DNA from: Progne subis subis
Taxonomy: Eukaryota; Chordata; Aves; Passeriformes; Hirundinidae
NCBI GenBank assembly: GCA_022316685.1
Contig: JAKJHU010001547.1
Location: forward strand, 1-64,000
Reading direction: 5' to 3'
Length of the DNA stretch: 64,000 nt
Position numbers and translations under genes: made by a program. Shown piece after piece: positions 9,751 to 20,779 of the stretch. How positions within the stretch are numbered: position 1 is the first letter of the stretch; the number at the start of each line of letters is the position of its first letter. The notes under the pieces were generated by a model. It ran no database searches. It saw nothing but the letters and a program-made list of their open reading frames with translations, and was not told the DNA's origin.

Positions 9751-11800
9751 AAGAGAGTGGAAAAACCCTGTACTGATTAGTATGTTAGCAGTCAGTAACT
9801 ATGGCTGCTTGAACTCATGTCTCTTGGGTGTGGGGGCCTTGATGTGTTTTGGATCCTTAGGCTTCTTTGAGGTCTTAATACCTTTGTGGTCCTTAGGCTT
9901 ATTTGCATATCCAGAGATAGCCCAATATTGTCACTAATATGCAGTTTTTACAGTAGAGGGACACGGATTAGAGTAGCTATTGGCCTTGGTTTAATGATAA
10001 TGATTTGTAGGAAGCTTATAAAGGTGCTGAGATATTTTCCTAGTAATGTATGGGTCAGGGTTATGGTTATTCACCCTGTTTGTGGGAGGAGGAGCAGAGG
10101 ATGAAGCGTTGCAGTCTTTTGTTTCCTTCTTCTCCTCTGAATCGGTTGAATCATTGCTGGAGAATGTTGAGTTTCCCCTGAGTGTTAAGAGACCATCTTT
10201 CTGGTATGTCATCTGGTAAGCCTCCTCTATACAGTCTGCAGCTTCTCTAAAATATGGGCTGAGATTTCTAGAGGGGCTGATGAACTCCTGACCCAGGCAG
10301 AGGAAATCCTGAGTGGTGTGGGGGGAATGGGAGGATATGGGCCAACTCCTCAGGAATTCTCTGACCCTGTAGTCTGGGATTTTCCACGGGACAAAATTCA
10401 GAATCCAGTGGAGCTGGGGAAATACCTGAAAGAGAGGTACCATGATGGCTCTAAGGGGGAGAGAAGATCGCTGCAGTAAGCTGGGCCCTAGCATGTGCTT
10501 ATCGCACCTTGCTAGAGACTGTAGGGCAGCAGACAGAGGCAGGAGGGGGAAGGGATACAAATCAACAGCTACCCCAGTCACTCAGGCTGCAGCCAACCAC
10601 CCCAGTCATGAAGCCAGCAGCTAAACTAGAACCTGAGCCTGAGTCGGCAGCTAAACCAGACAGTAAGCCTAAGCCCCTGGCAGTTGCTCTGGCAAAGAAC
10701 ACACACACAAACCAATCGACCAGTGGACGATGAGGACCCAAGAGAAGGACCTTCACCAAAATCAGAAGCCAAAGCTTCTAGCACAGCATCAGAAGCCAAT
10801 ATTGATTCTTTTTCCCTGAAGGACCTTGGGGCCTAAGAAAGGATTACCGGCGACAACCTGATGAAGCTATAATTAGTTGGTTAGTCCATCTTTGGGATGC
10901 TGCAGCGAGGCTACAATTCTGGACAGCACTGAAGTGAGGCATCTGGGATCCCTGTCACATGATCCAGTCATCGACCAGGAGATGATGAGAGAGGGCTAGT
11001 CCTTGCAGTCTCTGGGTACAGGTCCTAGGAAGTGTGGCAGAAAGATACTTGTGTGCAGATGATCTCTATATGCAGCAAACCACATGGAAGACCATAGAAC
11101 AAGGATTCAATGCTTGAGAGAAATTGGCAGTGGCAGAGATGGGTTTCTCAGATAGGACATAAAACACTAGGAACCCAGACTTGGTATCATGTACATCTGT
11201 GATATGGCGAAAACTTACACGACTCGGGCCATTAGAATAATGCTTCTGCTTTAGCATTAATGAAGCGGATGAGGCATAGGAGGAGACAGTGCTTGATATG
11301 GCGAAGAAGCTCCGAGCATATGCAGATGCTGTGCATGGTCCAACACATGCCAGAATCGCAGCTGTGGAAACATGTCTTCAGAAACTAGAGGATAGATAGA
11401 TGAGAATCATAAGAACTCAGGGAGGAGTTTCTCTAATCAGAGAGGACCTTCTCCAAATCTCAGCAGTACAGATCAGACATTCTGGTACCCAACGTAGACG
11501 CTCCCCGGGTAGGGAGAGAGGGTACACTCCACGTGCTGACTGTGGTTCTTCCTGCGGGATTGCAGAGAAAATATGAACAGATTGGGATGGAAAATCTACG
11601 GCTGCCCTGGCACAACGGATTGTGTGAATTGAAAGAAGGCAAGACTCGAAGAGGGAGTTCCCCACCAAAAGGGAAGCGGCTCCAGTTGCCCGTAGCCGAA
11701 CTGCCAGGTATGACGATGATGACATGCCCGACCCCCTTGAAGGAACCTCTAAGACATATGCTCAAGGAAAGAAGGATAACCAGGCTTAGAGGGGCCCTGC
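9751..11800 (+). pseudogene. ERV-1 leader and gag remnant
   Basis: From about 10790 to 11160 the broken frames match the capsid region of ERV-3 gag: KDLG, DEAIISWLV, SLSHDP-like and TWKTIEQGIQ segments. 11290-11400 matches the ERV-3 downstream gag part (MAKKLRAYADAV). Many stops and shifts. The part from 9780 to 10580 is not explained by ERV-3; it holds a 196-codon antisense ORF. Confidence 0.6.
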
Positions 11801-11819
11801 CTCTAGCCAGGTAGAGGCT

Positions 11820-12105
11820 AGGGAAAACCGTGTATTTGGACTGTGTGGATTCGTTGGCCTGGCACATCTGAACCACAAAGACTATGAGGCCTTGGTCGAT
11901 ACTGGTGCACAGTGCAGCAGTGCACATTAATGCCACCAAGACATGTATGGGCAGAATCTGTCTCTATCGCTGGCGTGACAGGGGGATCACAAGATTTTAC
12001 TTTGGTGGAAGCAGATGTGAACCTAACAGGAAATGAGTGGAAGAAACACCCTATTGTGACTGGGCCGGAGGCCCCATGCATTTTGGGCATAGATTACCTC
12101 TGAAG
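11820..12105 (+). pseudogene. ERV-1 protease remnant
   Basis: Reads in two frames like the ERV-3 protease segment: EALVDTGAQC-like text, then SIAGVTGGSQDF and GPEAPCILGIDYL. Frame changes near the active-site region disable it. Confidence 0.7.
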
Positions 12106-12381
12106 TGGGTATTTCAAAGACCCAAAAGGACTCAGGTGGGCATTCGGGATAGCGGCTGTAGTGACAGAGGGCATCCGGCAATTGAACACCTTGCCTGGAC
12201 TGTCCGAGAATCCATCTGCAGTAGGACTCCTGAAAGTACAAGAACAACGGGTACCAATTGCCACTTCTATAGTGCACTGCCAACAGTATAGAACAACTTG
12301 AGATGCTGTGTTTCCCACCCATAAGATGATTCAAGAGCTGGAGAGCCAAGGGGTGGTTAGTAAAACCCACTCACCCTTCAA
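12106..12381 (+). pseudogene. ERV-1 start of reverse transcriptase
   Basis: Continues the ERV-3 pol match in broken frames up to the codons for THSPFN, where a solo LTR interrupts it at 12388. Confidence 0.65.
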
Positions 12382-12387
12382 CAGCCC

Positions 12388-13084
12388 TGTGGTGGTGTGC
12401 GTTTGTTTTATTTATTTAATGTAATTTATATTGAGTTTTCTGTAACGGTTTGTTCCTTGTACCCCCCTGTTTTTAGTATCGGTTGTAACCTGTCTGTCCG
12501 GAGTTAGAGAAAGTCCGTTATATGTCAGTCATCTCTTCCCCCTTTTATACCTAATTGTCAATCTCCTCTCTCTCCCCTTGGGCGCCCTGTCTGTCACCCC
12601 AGGACCCTTCCCTGGATTCTAGAAAGCTCCAGGGAGGGGGTCGAGTGATAGGCTGGGGCCCTGGCAATCCCCTCTCTTTGTTTTTGGTTGGCCCCCAGTT
12701 ATTAGGTTTACACCCCCAGTTATACCCCTCATTATTGTAATTGGGTGACCGGTTATCGCCACCCCGGTCCCCTCCCCTGTTTTTGAGCTCATGCACACTT
12801 GCTCCTGGGGCTCTTCTGGGCAGGGGGTCAGAGAGTGCCGAGCTCCGTGCTCCCTCTCCCTGCAATAAACACCGTTATACCCTGCCTGGAGGAGTCGCCC
12901 TTTCTTTGGCCGCCGCGGTTGCGTTCTCCATCAATCCGTTCGTCGCTGGCGTGGGGGAATTGAGAACCCACGGGGAGGAGGCGGCTTGCCCGACTTGCTG
13001 CCCCGACCCATCTACGTTGCTGCAGTGCATAAACTGAGCTGGCCTGTGGCCGCGCTGGCAAGCACGAGGACGGACACTGCATCA
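12388..13084 (+). mobile_element. Solo LTR nested in ERV-1 pol
   Basis: A TG...CA element of 697 bp flanked by the 6-bp direct repeat CAGCCC (12382-12387 and 13085-13090). ERV-3 pol is uninterrupted at the same site, so the boundaries are set by comparison. AATAAA at 12864-12869. A 6-bp duplication suits a class II/ERVK-type element. Strand is taken from the polyadenylation signal. Confidence 0.88.
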
Positions 13085-13640
13085 CAGCCCCATTTGGCCT
13101 GTGCACAAATCTGAAGGAGAATGGAGGTTGACTGTGGACTACCGTGCATTGAATGAGGTGACACCACCACTGAGCGGTGCCATGCCGGACATGCTGGAAC
13201 TCCAGTACGAGCTGGAGTCCAAGGCAGCAAAATGGTATGCCACTATTGACATTGCTAATGCATTTTTCTCCATTCCTTTGGCAGCAGAATGCAGGCCTCA
13301 GTTTGCTTTCACCTGGAGGGGCGTGCAGTACACCTGGAACCGACTGCCCCAGGGGTGGAAACACAGCCCCACCATCTGCCATGGACTGATCCAGGCTGCA
13401 CTGGAAAAGGGTGAGGCTCCAGAACATGTACAGTATATTGATGACATCATTGTGTGTGGGAATACAGCAATTGAAAGTGTTTGAGAAGGGAAAGGAATTC
13501 ATCCAGATCCTCCTGGAAGCCAGTTTTGCTATCAAGAACAGTAAAGTCAAGGGACTTGCCTGAGAGATCCAGTTCCTGGGAGTAAAGTGGCAAGATGGAC
13601 GGTGGCAGATTCCTACTGATGTCATCAACAAGATTACAGC
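13085..13640 (+). pseudogene. ERV-1 reverse transcriptase remnant
   Basis: 13101-13484 is open and shows LTVDYRALNEVTPPL, the first catalytic Asp region (ATIDIANAFF), LPQGWKHSP and the YIDD catalytic box. It ends at a frameshift after TAIES. 13485-13640 continues in other frames. Confidence 0.85.
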
Positions 13641-13641
13641 G

Positions 13642-14433
13642 ATGTCTCCACCAATCAATAGGAAGGAGACACAAGCTTTCCTAGGCGCCATAGGTTTCTG
13701 GAGGATGCATATTCCCGAGTATAGTCAGATTGTGAGCCCTCTCTACCTGGTCACCCGCAAGAAGAACGATTTCCACTGGGGCCCTGAACAGCAACAAGCC
13801 TTTGCCCAGATCAAGCAGGAGATCGCTCATGCAGTGGCCCTTGGCCCAGTGAGGACGGGACCAGATGTGAAGAACGTGCTCTACTCAGCAGCCAGGAACA
13901 ATAGCCTGTCCTGGAGCCTTTGGCAGAAGGTGCCTGGGGAGACTCGGGGCCGACCACTGGGATTCTGGAGCCGAAGATACAGAGGGTCCGAAGCCAATTG
14001 CACCCCAACTGAGAAGGAAATCTTAGCAGCCTATGAAGGAGTTCAAGCCGCCTCCGAGGTGATTGGTACAGAGGCACAACTCCTCCTGGCACCCCGACTG
14101 CCTGTGCTGGGGTGGATGTTCAAAGGGAAGGTTCCCTCCACCCATCATGCCACTGATGCCACATGGAGCAAGTGGATTGCTCTTATTATGCAGCGCGCCC
14201 ATACGGGTAAACTGAATCGCCCTGGGATTTTGGAAATAATTACCAATTGGCCTGAGGGTGAAAATTTTGGTCTCACAGATGAAGAACAAGAGCAAGTGAC
14301 ACGGGCTGAGGAGGCTCCACCATACAACCAATTGCCAGCAGAGGAGATGCATTATGCCCTTTTCACTGACGGTTCCTGTCGTATTGTAGGGATGAACCGG
14401 AAGTGGAAAGCAGCCATGTGGAGCCCCACATGA
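13642..14433 (+). pseudogene. ERV-1 pol connection and RNase H start
   Basis: Open for 263 codons: ETQAFLGAIGFWRMHIPEYS, then a tether region, then the RNase H start (ALFTDGSC). Ends at TGA 14431-14433 where ERV-3 has CGA, a CpG-type C-to-T change. Confidence 0.85.
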
Positions 14434-14991
14434 CAGGTTGCACAAGCCACTGAAGGAGAGGGTGGATCAAGTCAACTTGAAGAACTCAAGGCTGTTCAAT
14501 TGGCCTTGGATATTGCTGAAAGAGAGGGGTGGCCGAAGCTCTACCTCTATACCGATTCATGGATGGTAGCCAATGCTCTGTGGGGGTGGCTGAAGAGGTG
14601 GAAAGAGGCTAATTGCCAGCATGGAGGGAAGCCAATTTGGGCTGCTGAGGAGTGGAAAGACATTGCTACCAGGGTAGGGAGACTACCTGTGAAAGTCCGC
14701 CACGTAGATGCCCACATCCCCAAGAGTAGAGCTAATGAGGAGCATCGAAACAACGAGCAGGTAGATCGGGCAGCAAAAATAGAGGTGTCAAAGATTGATT
14801 TAGATTGGGAACACAAAGGAGAGCTGTTTTTAGCTCAATGGGCCCATGATGCCTCAGGCCATCAGGGCAGAGATGCCACCTACAAGTGGGCCCGAGACCG
14901 AGGGGTGGATCTAACCATGGACAGTATTTCTCAGGTTATCCATGACTGTGGGACATGTGCTGCCATCAAACAGGCCAAGTGGGTGAAGTGA
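14434..14991 (+). pseudogene. ERV-1 RNase H end and integrase zinc-binding start
   Basis: In frame with the previous piece after the stop. Shows LYTDSWMVANALWG and VRHVDAH of RNase H, then the integrase H...H/C..C region (HDASGHQG, CGTCAAIK). It stops abruptly at about 14990 after GTGAAG. The integrase core and 3' LTR are missing. Confidence 0.82.
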
Positions 14992-15420
14992 AGTGATGTG
15001 TCAAAAGGAGAGAAGGAGGGAAGAAAAGGATAGGAAACCTGAGTGGGAAAGGGTGAGGAAACAGAGAGGAAAATGGTGAAAGATGTGAGTGAAAATAGGA
15101 GAGGAAGGTGAGAGCAGAAGGCAGGAAATACGATGGGAAAATTCTAAGAAACAATTGTGGAAAAGGGTGAAAAACGTAGGGAAAAAAATGGGGGGAAATG
15201 TGAGGGGAAGAGAGTGAGAAACTTTAGTGGTAAAGAGAGAGAAAAACAGGCAGCAAATGTGAGGGGAACGTTGTGAGAATCCTGAAGGGAAAAGCATGGG
15301 AAACCAGAGGGCAGAAAAAGACAGAAAACATGAGGAAAAATGGGTGGGAAATTTGATGGGAAAAGTGACAGAAAACAGGACACAAAACACGAGAAGAAAC
15401 ATGAGGAGTAACATCAGGGG
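14992..15420. repeat. Polypurine repeat, copy 1
   Basis: A/G-rich on the plus strand with recurrent GTGAGGGGAA and GTGAGAAAC-like units. The first 200 bp closely match 63150-63360 in the same orientation. The minus strand gives only Phe/Ser/Leu-rich ORFs, which are not genes. Confidence 0.75.
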
Positions 15421-15429
15421 GTATTGTGT

Positions 15430-15588
15430 GTTGGCACAGTTTTGTTTCTAGTTATAGAGAAATGTGGAGTGTTTTTCCATGCCAGGACCTTAGAGTGGCT
15501 TTGAGGGGGGAGGACAGCTATCAGAAAGCTAGCCAAGATATTGGCAGCTAGTTTAACTAATGGAGATGCCAAATGCGACTTTGGGAAG
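15430..15588 (+). mobile_element. LTR fragment, same family as 59290-59910
   Basis: Matches the reverse complement of about 59755-59910 (CAGTTTTGTTTCTAGTTATAG and AAAGCTAGCCAAGATATTGG). It ends at GGGAAG where another LTR begins. Confidence 0.65.
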
Positions 15589-16080
15589 TGTTACAGATGG
15601 GCCAGGAGACCAGTTCTTTTTTAAAGGCCTTTATTAAGGACAGCTCTGGGTGGGGAACTCGAGGGGTGGCGCACACCGCTGCTGCTCCCGATGGACGATG
15701 CGGAGGAGGAGGTGGTTCAGTTTTGCCACCCGGCAGAACTGGGGCTTCCGTCCTTACGAGAATCCCTGGGAAGGCAATGATGGTTTGAAGTCTCGGGGGT
15801 GTCCTTCTGGTCAAAAACTACCTGGGTCATGGTGATGACACAGTGCTGGCTCCAATCGATGATCCAAGGTTCCCTACCATTTTGCTGGGCTAGAGTTGTT
15901 ATTTCCAGTCCTCAGTTATCTGGTGGCTCGTTGTCTCTGGGGGTCTTTTGTGCCAAGTGTATCTTAATTTGCATATGGACATGTCCTTGGGCGCACAGTC
16001 TCCTGGGAGCAGAGGTGGTGACGCTCGACGGAAAGGGAGTACAGGCATAGAGTAGGGAGTAGGGAATAGGAGTACAAACA
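15589..16080 (-). mobile_element. LTR, TGTT...AACA type
   Basis: On the minus strand it starts TGTTTGTACTCC and ends CCCATCTGTAACA, with AATAAA at about 15634-15639. No clear target-site duplication. It abuts the LTR fragment at 15430-15588, so one probably inserted into the other with loss of sequence. Confidence 0.6.
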
Positions 16081-16366
16081 AACAAGTTTTTGCTTATGAA
16101 CTATTAAACTTAGAACAGTAACTTTTAACAGTAACTAAGAGCTCATATCTTAGGAATTTATTTCTTATAATAGGTTGGTGTTACACAGACATAGCCAGGA
16201 ATAGACTGGCAGCAGGATGGCCTGGGGACAGCCAGATGCCTGAGGCACTGTCCCTGCATCCATCCCTGCTGTGTATCCCTGTGTCACTCTCTCAGGGACA
16301 CTGCTGAGGCTCAGAGCAGCCATCTCCTGGCCCCTGCCTGGCACTGGGAGCAGGGCACTGCTGCTG

Positions 16367-17600
16367 CTACCGCCACTGTGGGCAGCAGGTGCCAAGGAAC
16401 GCCCTGCGCACAGCCCTGAGTGCCCTCCTGAACAGGGACTGTCGCTGCGGCTGCTCCGGGCCGTGAGTGGCTGGGAGGGAAGGAGATCTGTCTCCAGGGG
16501 GCTCTGAGGGCAGCAGGCAAGCTCCTGCTCCACCTGGGGACATGCCTGCCTTATCCTTGGTGTCCATGGAAGCAGCCAGGGCAGGAGATGTGCTCTGCAG
16601 TTTGCTGATTCCCTCTCCTCTTGCTGCTGGCTCCTCATCTTCTTGCCCTTGAAACATCTCTTGGCCACTGTCCTCTTTTGCCGTGTCTCGGGACTCCTGG
16701 TTTTGGCTTCTGTCTTCCTGTCTCTCTGAGGACACTGGACCTGTGATGTCCTCTTCCAATATCTCTTGGGCATGCTCCTTGTCAACCTTGTTTCCCCAGT
16801 CCTTGTCCTCCTTGGCCAAGCTCCCTGAATCACTGGGAACATGGGTTTCAAGCCACCACAGCACCTTCTGCGTGCTTGAAAAGGCCTCCAGCTCCTTCCA
16901 GGCCTGTTGGCAATGGCTGCCCAAGGTTGAGAAATGTTTTCTCCTGGCAGGTGAGAAAGGAGAGAGAGGCATGTCGAGGAGTTCTTCCTCAGCTTGAGTA
17001 AGAACTTCTTTACACTGAGGTGGCAGAGCTCTGGAATGATGGGGCTGCAGTGGTGCAGTGCAGCAGCTGGCCCTGCCCAGTGGGAGGCTCATTCCCCTGT
17101 CCCACCCTGTCCCATGCTGTCCTTGGCAGGGACAGGATGGGACAGGATAGGAAAGGATGGAGGGATGAGGCCTAGGAGGCCTCATGGAGGGATGAGGCCT
17201 AGGCCTGGCACTGCAGAGGCACTGCCTCTGCCTGCCTGTGACTCACCATTGAGAAACAAGACCAGGAGGTGGGAGAGCAGTGGGATGGAGGCAGCTGCCA
17301 TGGCACAGCGTCCCTCACGGTGCCAGCAATCCCAGCCCCGGTCCCCAGGTAGCTCCATGTGGCCTCATCCCACCACCAGCCTGTCCCTCCTGCTGCATCC
17401 ATCATCTGGTGCATCCAGTCCATGCTCGGCAGCCCCTTGTGCATCAGGGAGCTGCCGTGCTTCAAATGCTACTCCATGTCTGCCCGTGACAACCTGTGCT
17501 GCAGAGCTGCCAGGAGCTCCTGGGGAGCTGCAGCCTCCTGCGGGAAGTGCTCTCCCGAGAGTGGGCACCCCAGCGCTCTGCGCTCCTTCACTTGTGCCAT
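16367..17600 (-). pseudogene. Unrecognised two-exon gene with in-frame stop
   Basis: Exon 1 17247-17600 starts MAQVKERRALG and is open except TAG at 17469-17471 (codon 44). It includes QELLAALQHRLSRADME before the stop and LPSMDWMHQMMDAAGGTGW after it. Its donor is ATG|GTGAGT. Exon 2 16367-17014 follows CCACCTCAG in phase 0: KEVLTQAEEELLDMPLSPF, a Glu/Lys/Gln-rich middle, and a basic end LFRRALRAVRRAFLGTCC. About 333 residues if the stop is ignored. The 3' end is duplicated at 17915-18159. I do not recognise the family. The long reading frame and phase-consistent splice support a former gene. Confidence 0.55.
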
Positions 17601-17914
17601 GGTCACAGTGGGGCTCTGTGATGTCACAGTGGTCATCACAAAGCCCTGGCACCTGACCCTGATTCCATTCTCAGTGCAGGTGTTCCATGGAGGATACAAG
17701 AAACAATATAAAAACATTATTTTTGGTCGTGAATATTTTTTTTTTAAGGCACACAAGTCAGTTAATTGGGATAAACAGACAGCTTTATTGAAGAAAAACT
17801 ATAACCTATTCTATACAAAGAGATCTAAAAGTCTAATTGCAAACTATTTACGATATTAATAAAATATTTCTAACCATAGTGTCTAAAGGGGAATTATAGT
17901 CTTGAGTTTTGAAG

Positions 17915-18159
17915 ACACAGCCAAGAACAGACTGGCAGCAGGATGGCCTGGGGACAGCCAGATGCCTGAGGCACTGTCCCTGCATCCATCCCTGCTGTGT
18001 ATCCCTGTGTCACTCTCTCAGGGACACTGCTGAGGCTCAGAGCAGCCATCTCCTGGCCCCTGCCTGGCACTGGGAGCTGGGCACTGCTGCTGCCGCCGCC
18101 GTGGGCAGCAGGTGCCAAGGAACGCCCTGCGCACAGCCCTGAGTGCCCTCCTGAACAGG
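17915..18159 (-). pseudogene. Partial copy of the unrecognised gene's 3' end
   Basis: Closely matches 16185-16436, covering 3' untranslated sequence and the codons for LFRRALRAVRRAFLGTCC. Homology stops at GAACAGG, where ERV gag-like sequence starts. The upstream part of exon 2 is absent. Confidence 0.7.
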
Positions 18160-19306
18160 TTTTCAGGACCCGGGGGAGTTTTCCTGTCTTGTCGCAGTCT
18201 CCAGCTAGCCTGGGCAAAACGGACCGGCAGCTCCATAAGACACAAGTGACAGTCTCGCCTGCCGCGGGATGTGGGGATGCTCCGCCTGCTCCAAGCCGCG
18301 GGATCAGTCCGATAGCTCCAAGTGGTTCCACTTCCCTAGCTCCAATCCGCTTGGCTTCAGCGTTTCTCGCTGTTTGCGGCGATTTCACAATTCGCGTCTC
18401 TGGCATCGTTTCGACGGTTGCTGGTTGTGCGGTTGGCGTAACCTGCCAAGTTTGCAGAATTGCCAATTTCCAATGGATCCTGGGCTGGTCACAAATAGTT
18501 CAGGGGGGTCCCTTGTCTGTTGGGAGTGCCTCCACGGACTTAGGACGTTCCCTACTAACCGGAATTGTCCCCACCTCTGGCTGAGCCATGGTCAGCAATC
18601 TTTTAAGAGCTGCTGGCACTGCCAACGTTGCCAGAGCGGGAGGAGAGCGGGATGTCCCTGCTTCCCCAGCTTTTTCCACTTTTGGCTGCGCAGACTGAAT
18701 CTCGCCGGGACAGTTCTGCACCTTGCATCCACTGGGAATAACTTCACAAACCACTCTGCCTGCAGGGAGAAATTTTGCCGCTGTCATATTTTTGAGAGCG
18801 GCTGCGTTATGGAGCTGTAGATTCACAGAATCCCATGGAAAGGGGTTAAAAAGAGCCCCTGCATCTGAATTTGGGAAGTGCTTGTGGGCCCAGCATAGTA
18901 GATCTTTTAGCTGGGCCCTTGGGATGATCTTTTATCCTTGATTCTAACAGATCTACTGCGTCTCTCTGCCATCTGGACATTACATTTCCCATAATTCCCT
19001 TGGATCAGCCCTGAGGAATGCAAAACGCACCCGACCCTTTCCGTTGGTTTTTCCTCCTTGGCTCTCCTGTTCTTTGCGTGAGCAGCAGCCACGACTTCTG
19101 GTTCAACCTTTTCACCAGCCTCTAGGGAACCCAAGCTCCTTGTTCTTCCTTTCTTCTTTTTTCTTTTTCCTTTTCCCCGAGGATTTTTTTTTCAGCTTCC
19201 AGCTGCTTTCGTTGTCTCTTCTTTCTTCAGGGAGTTCCCAGCTCTAACAGCTGAGCTCTTCACACCGGAGGCACCATTAAAATACAGCTTTTAAAATTTT
19301 CTTTTC
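18160..19306 (-). pseudogene. ERV leader/gag-like fragment
   Basis: Lies just inside the LTR at 19307-19851. Pieces 18500-18826, 18907-19134 and 18160-18466 are open but out of frame with each other and rich in Lys, Arg and Pro (AHAKNRRAKEEKPTERVG, AQPKVEKAG). TGGTGCCTCCGGTGTGAAG near 19260-19280 could be the primer site, though it is farther from the LTR than usual. The gag assignment rests on position and composition only. Confidence 0.4.
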
Positions 19307-19851
19307 TGTTAGAGCTGGGATTAAATGCTCGAGAGAGAGTTTTCACATTCAGACTCAAATGTTTATAAATTGTTTTCTATGTTACAGTCTCACAAGCTGT
19401 GAATTCTAGCTAAAAAAGTGAAAAATGGCTCTGTCTCTATCACTTTCCAAGGTCTTTTAAGAACAAACTGTCCAATTATGAAATGACACTGAAATTATTC
19501 CTGCTTTTAACCCAATAACCAACCACCCGTGGCCCACAATGTGGATTTTTCTACCCAATTCCAAGAAACCTCCCAAACCCATGGAGAAGAGGGTGAAAAA
19601 GAAGGATTTAGCCGACGCCCTCGATCCTCCGTCTCGCTTTATATCTATTACTGTAATCTAAACTCTTAACTCTCAGTTTTCCACCCTGTGACATCACACA
19701 CTTCTATCCAAACTCCACACCCACAATCCCAGCGCTGTCACACCATTTTGGAAGCCTCTCCCACAGCCTCAGGTCAAGTGTGGTGTTTGCCTGGGGGTCA
19801 GCGCCTGTCAGCACAGAAAGTCTGAAATCCTCAGTGCCCAGGGTTCCAACA
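19307..19851 (-). mobile_element. LTR, TGTTGGAACC...CTAACA family
   Basis: 545 bp, TG...CA on the minus strand. Same family as 37680-38261 (+) and 29240-29806 (-): shared starts (GGAACCCTGG/GGAACCTGGG), CTCACAGGGTG/GTCACAGGGTG and similar ends. Confidence 0.7.
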
Positions 19852-19856
19852 CTCCT

Positions 19857-20540
19857 GGAGCAGTTCCTGCCCCATGGAAAGGACCTGGAGCAGTTTCTGA
19901 CATTATGAAAAGATCTTGGAGCAGCTCCTGACCCCATGGAAGCTCCTGGAGCAGTTCCTGCCCCATGGAAGCTCCTGGAGCAGTTTCTGCCCCATGGAAG
20001 GTCCTGGAGCAGTTCCTGCCCCATGGAAAGGACCTGGAGCAGTTTCTGACATTATGAAAAGATCTTGGAGCAGCTCCTGACCCCATGGAAGCTCCTGGAG
20101 CAGTTCCTGCCCCATGGAAGCTCCTGGAGCAGTTTCTGCCCCATGGAAGGTCCTGGAGCAGTTTCTGCCCCATGGAAGGACCTGGAGCAGTTTCTGCCCC
20201 ATGGATGGACCTGGAGCAGTTCCTGACACTATGAAAATCTCCCGGAGAAGTTCCTGCCCTATGGGAGTTCCTGGAGCAGTTCCTGACCCCATGGAAGCGC
20301 CTGGAGCAGTTCTTGACCTCATGGAAGGACCTGGAGCAGTTCCTGACACTATGAAAAGTTCCTGGAGCAGTTCCTTCCCCCATGGAAGCTCCCGAGCAGT
20401 TCCTGCCCCATGGAAGGAGCTGGAGCAGTTCCTGCCCCCATGGAAGCTCCTGGAGCAGTTCCTGCCCCATGGAAGGAGGTGGAGCAGTTCCTGCCCCCAC
20501 GGAAGCTCCTGGAGCAGTTCCTGACCCCATGGAAGTGCCC
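19857..20540. repeat. Minisatellite, 29-31 bp unit
   Basis: About two dozen copies of CAGTTCCTGCCCCATGGAAG plus CTCCTGGAG. A block of five units (about 149 bp) starting at 19861 recurs at 20010, a higher-order repeat. Long ORFs across it come from the repeat. Confidence 0.9.
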
Positions 20541-20614
20541 CATGGAAAGGGAATCCTGCCCCCGAGGATGAGCAGCCCTTGGCAGAGCCGAGCGCCCCAT
20601 TGCCAGTCCCAGAC

Positions 20615-20753
20615 CCAGAGCTCTGCTCAGGGGGTTTATTGATCATTCCAGGGCAATTCCAGGGCCTCCCGAGGGATCCAGGGGTTCCTCCAGCGCTGGC
20701 AATCTCCTCCTGCCGCCGGAGGGGTCGGGACAGGGGCATCACTGCCGCCGGGC
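20615..20753 (-). other. Possible 3' untranslated exon with poly(A) signal
   Basis: An acceptor CTCTGGATTTCAG precedes 20753 on the minus strand, and AATAAA lies at 20635-20640. The coding gene at 23871-25231 has a donor GTGAGA directly after its stop codon, so this may be its last exon, with the G-rich arrays inside the intron. Inference only. Confidence 0.4.
20635..20640 (-). terminator. Poly(A) signal AATAAA
   Basis: Canonical hexamer on the minus strand (GATCAATAAACCCC), upstream of the minisatellite at 19857-20540. Confidence 0.55.
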
Positions 20754-20779
20754 CTGAAATCCAGAGCCAGAACCATGAC

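Noticed and set aside
14966..15414. Phe/Ser/Leu-rich membrane-like ORFs
   Set aside because: Antisense of a polypurine repeat; the same composition occurs at 63 kb.
17469..17471. Recoding of the TAG as selenocysteine
   Set aside because: Selenocysteine uses TGA; nothing suggests programmed TAG readthrough in this host gene.
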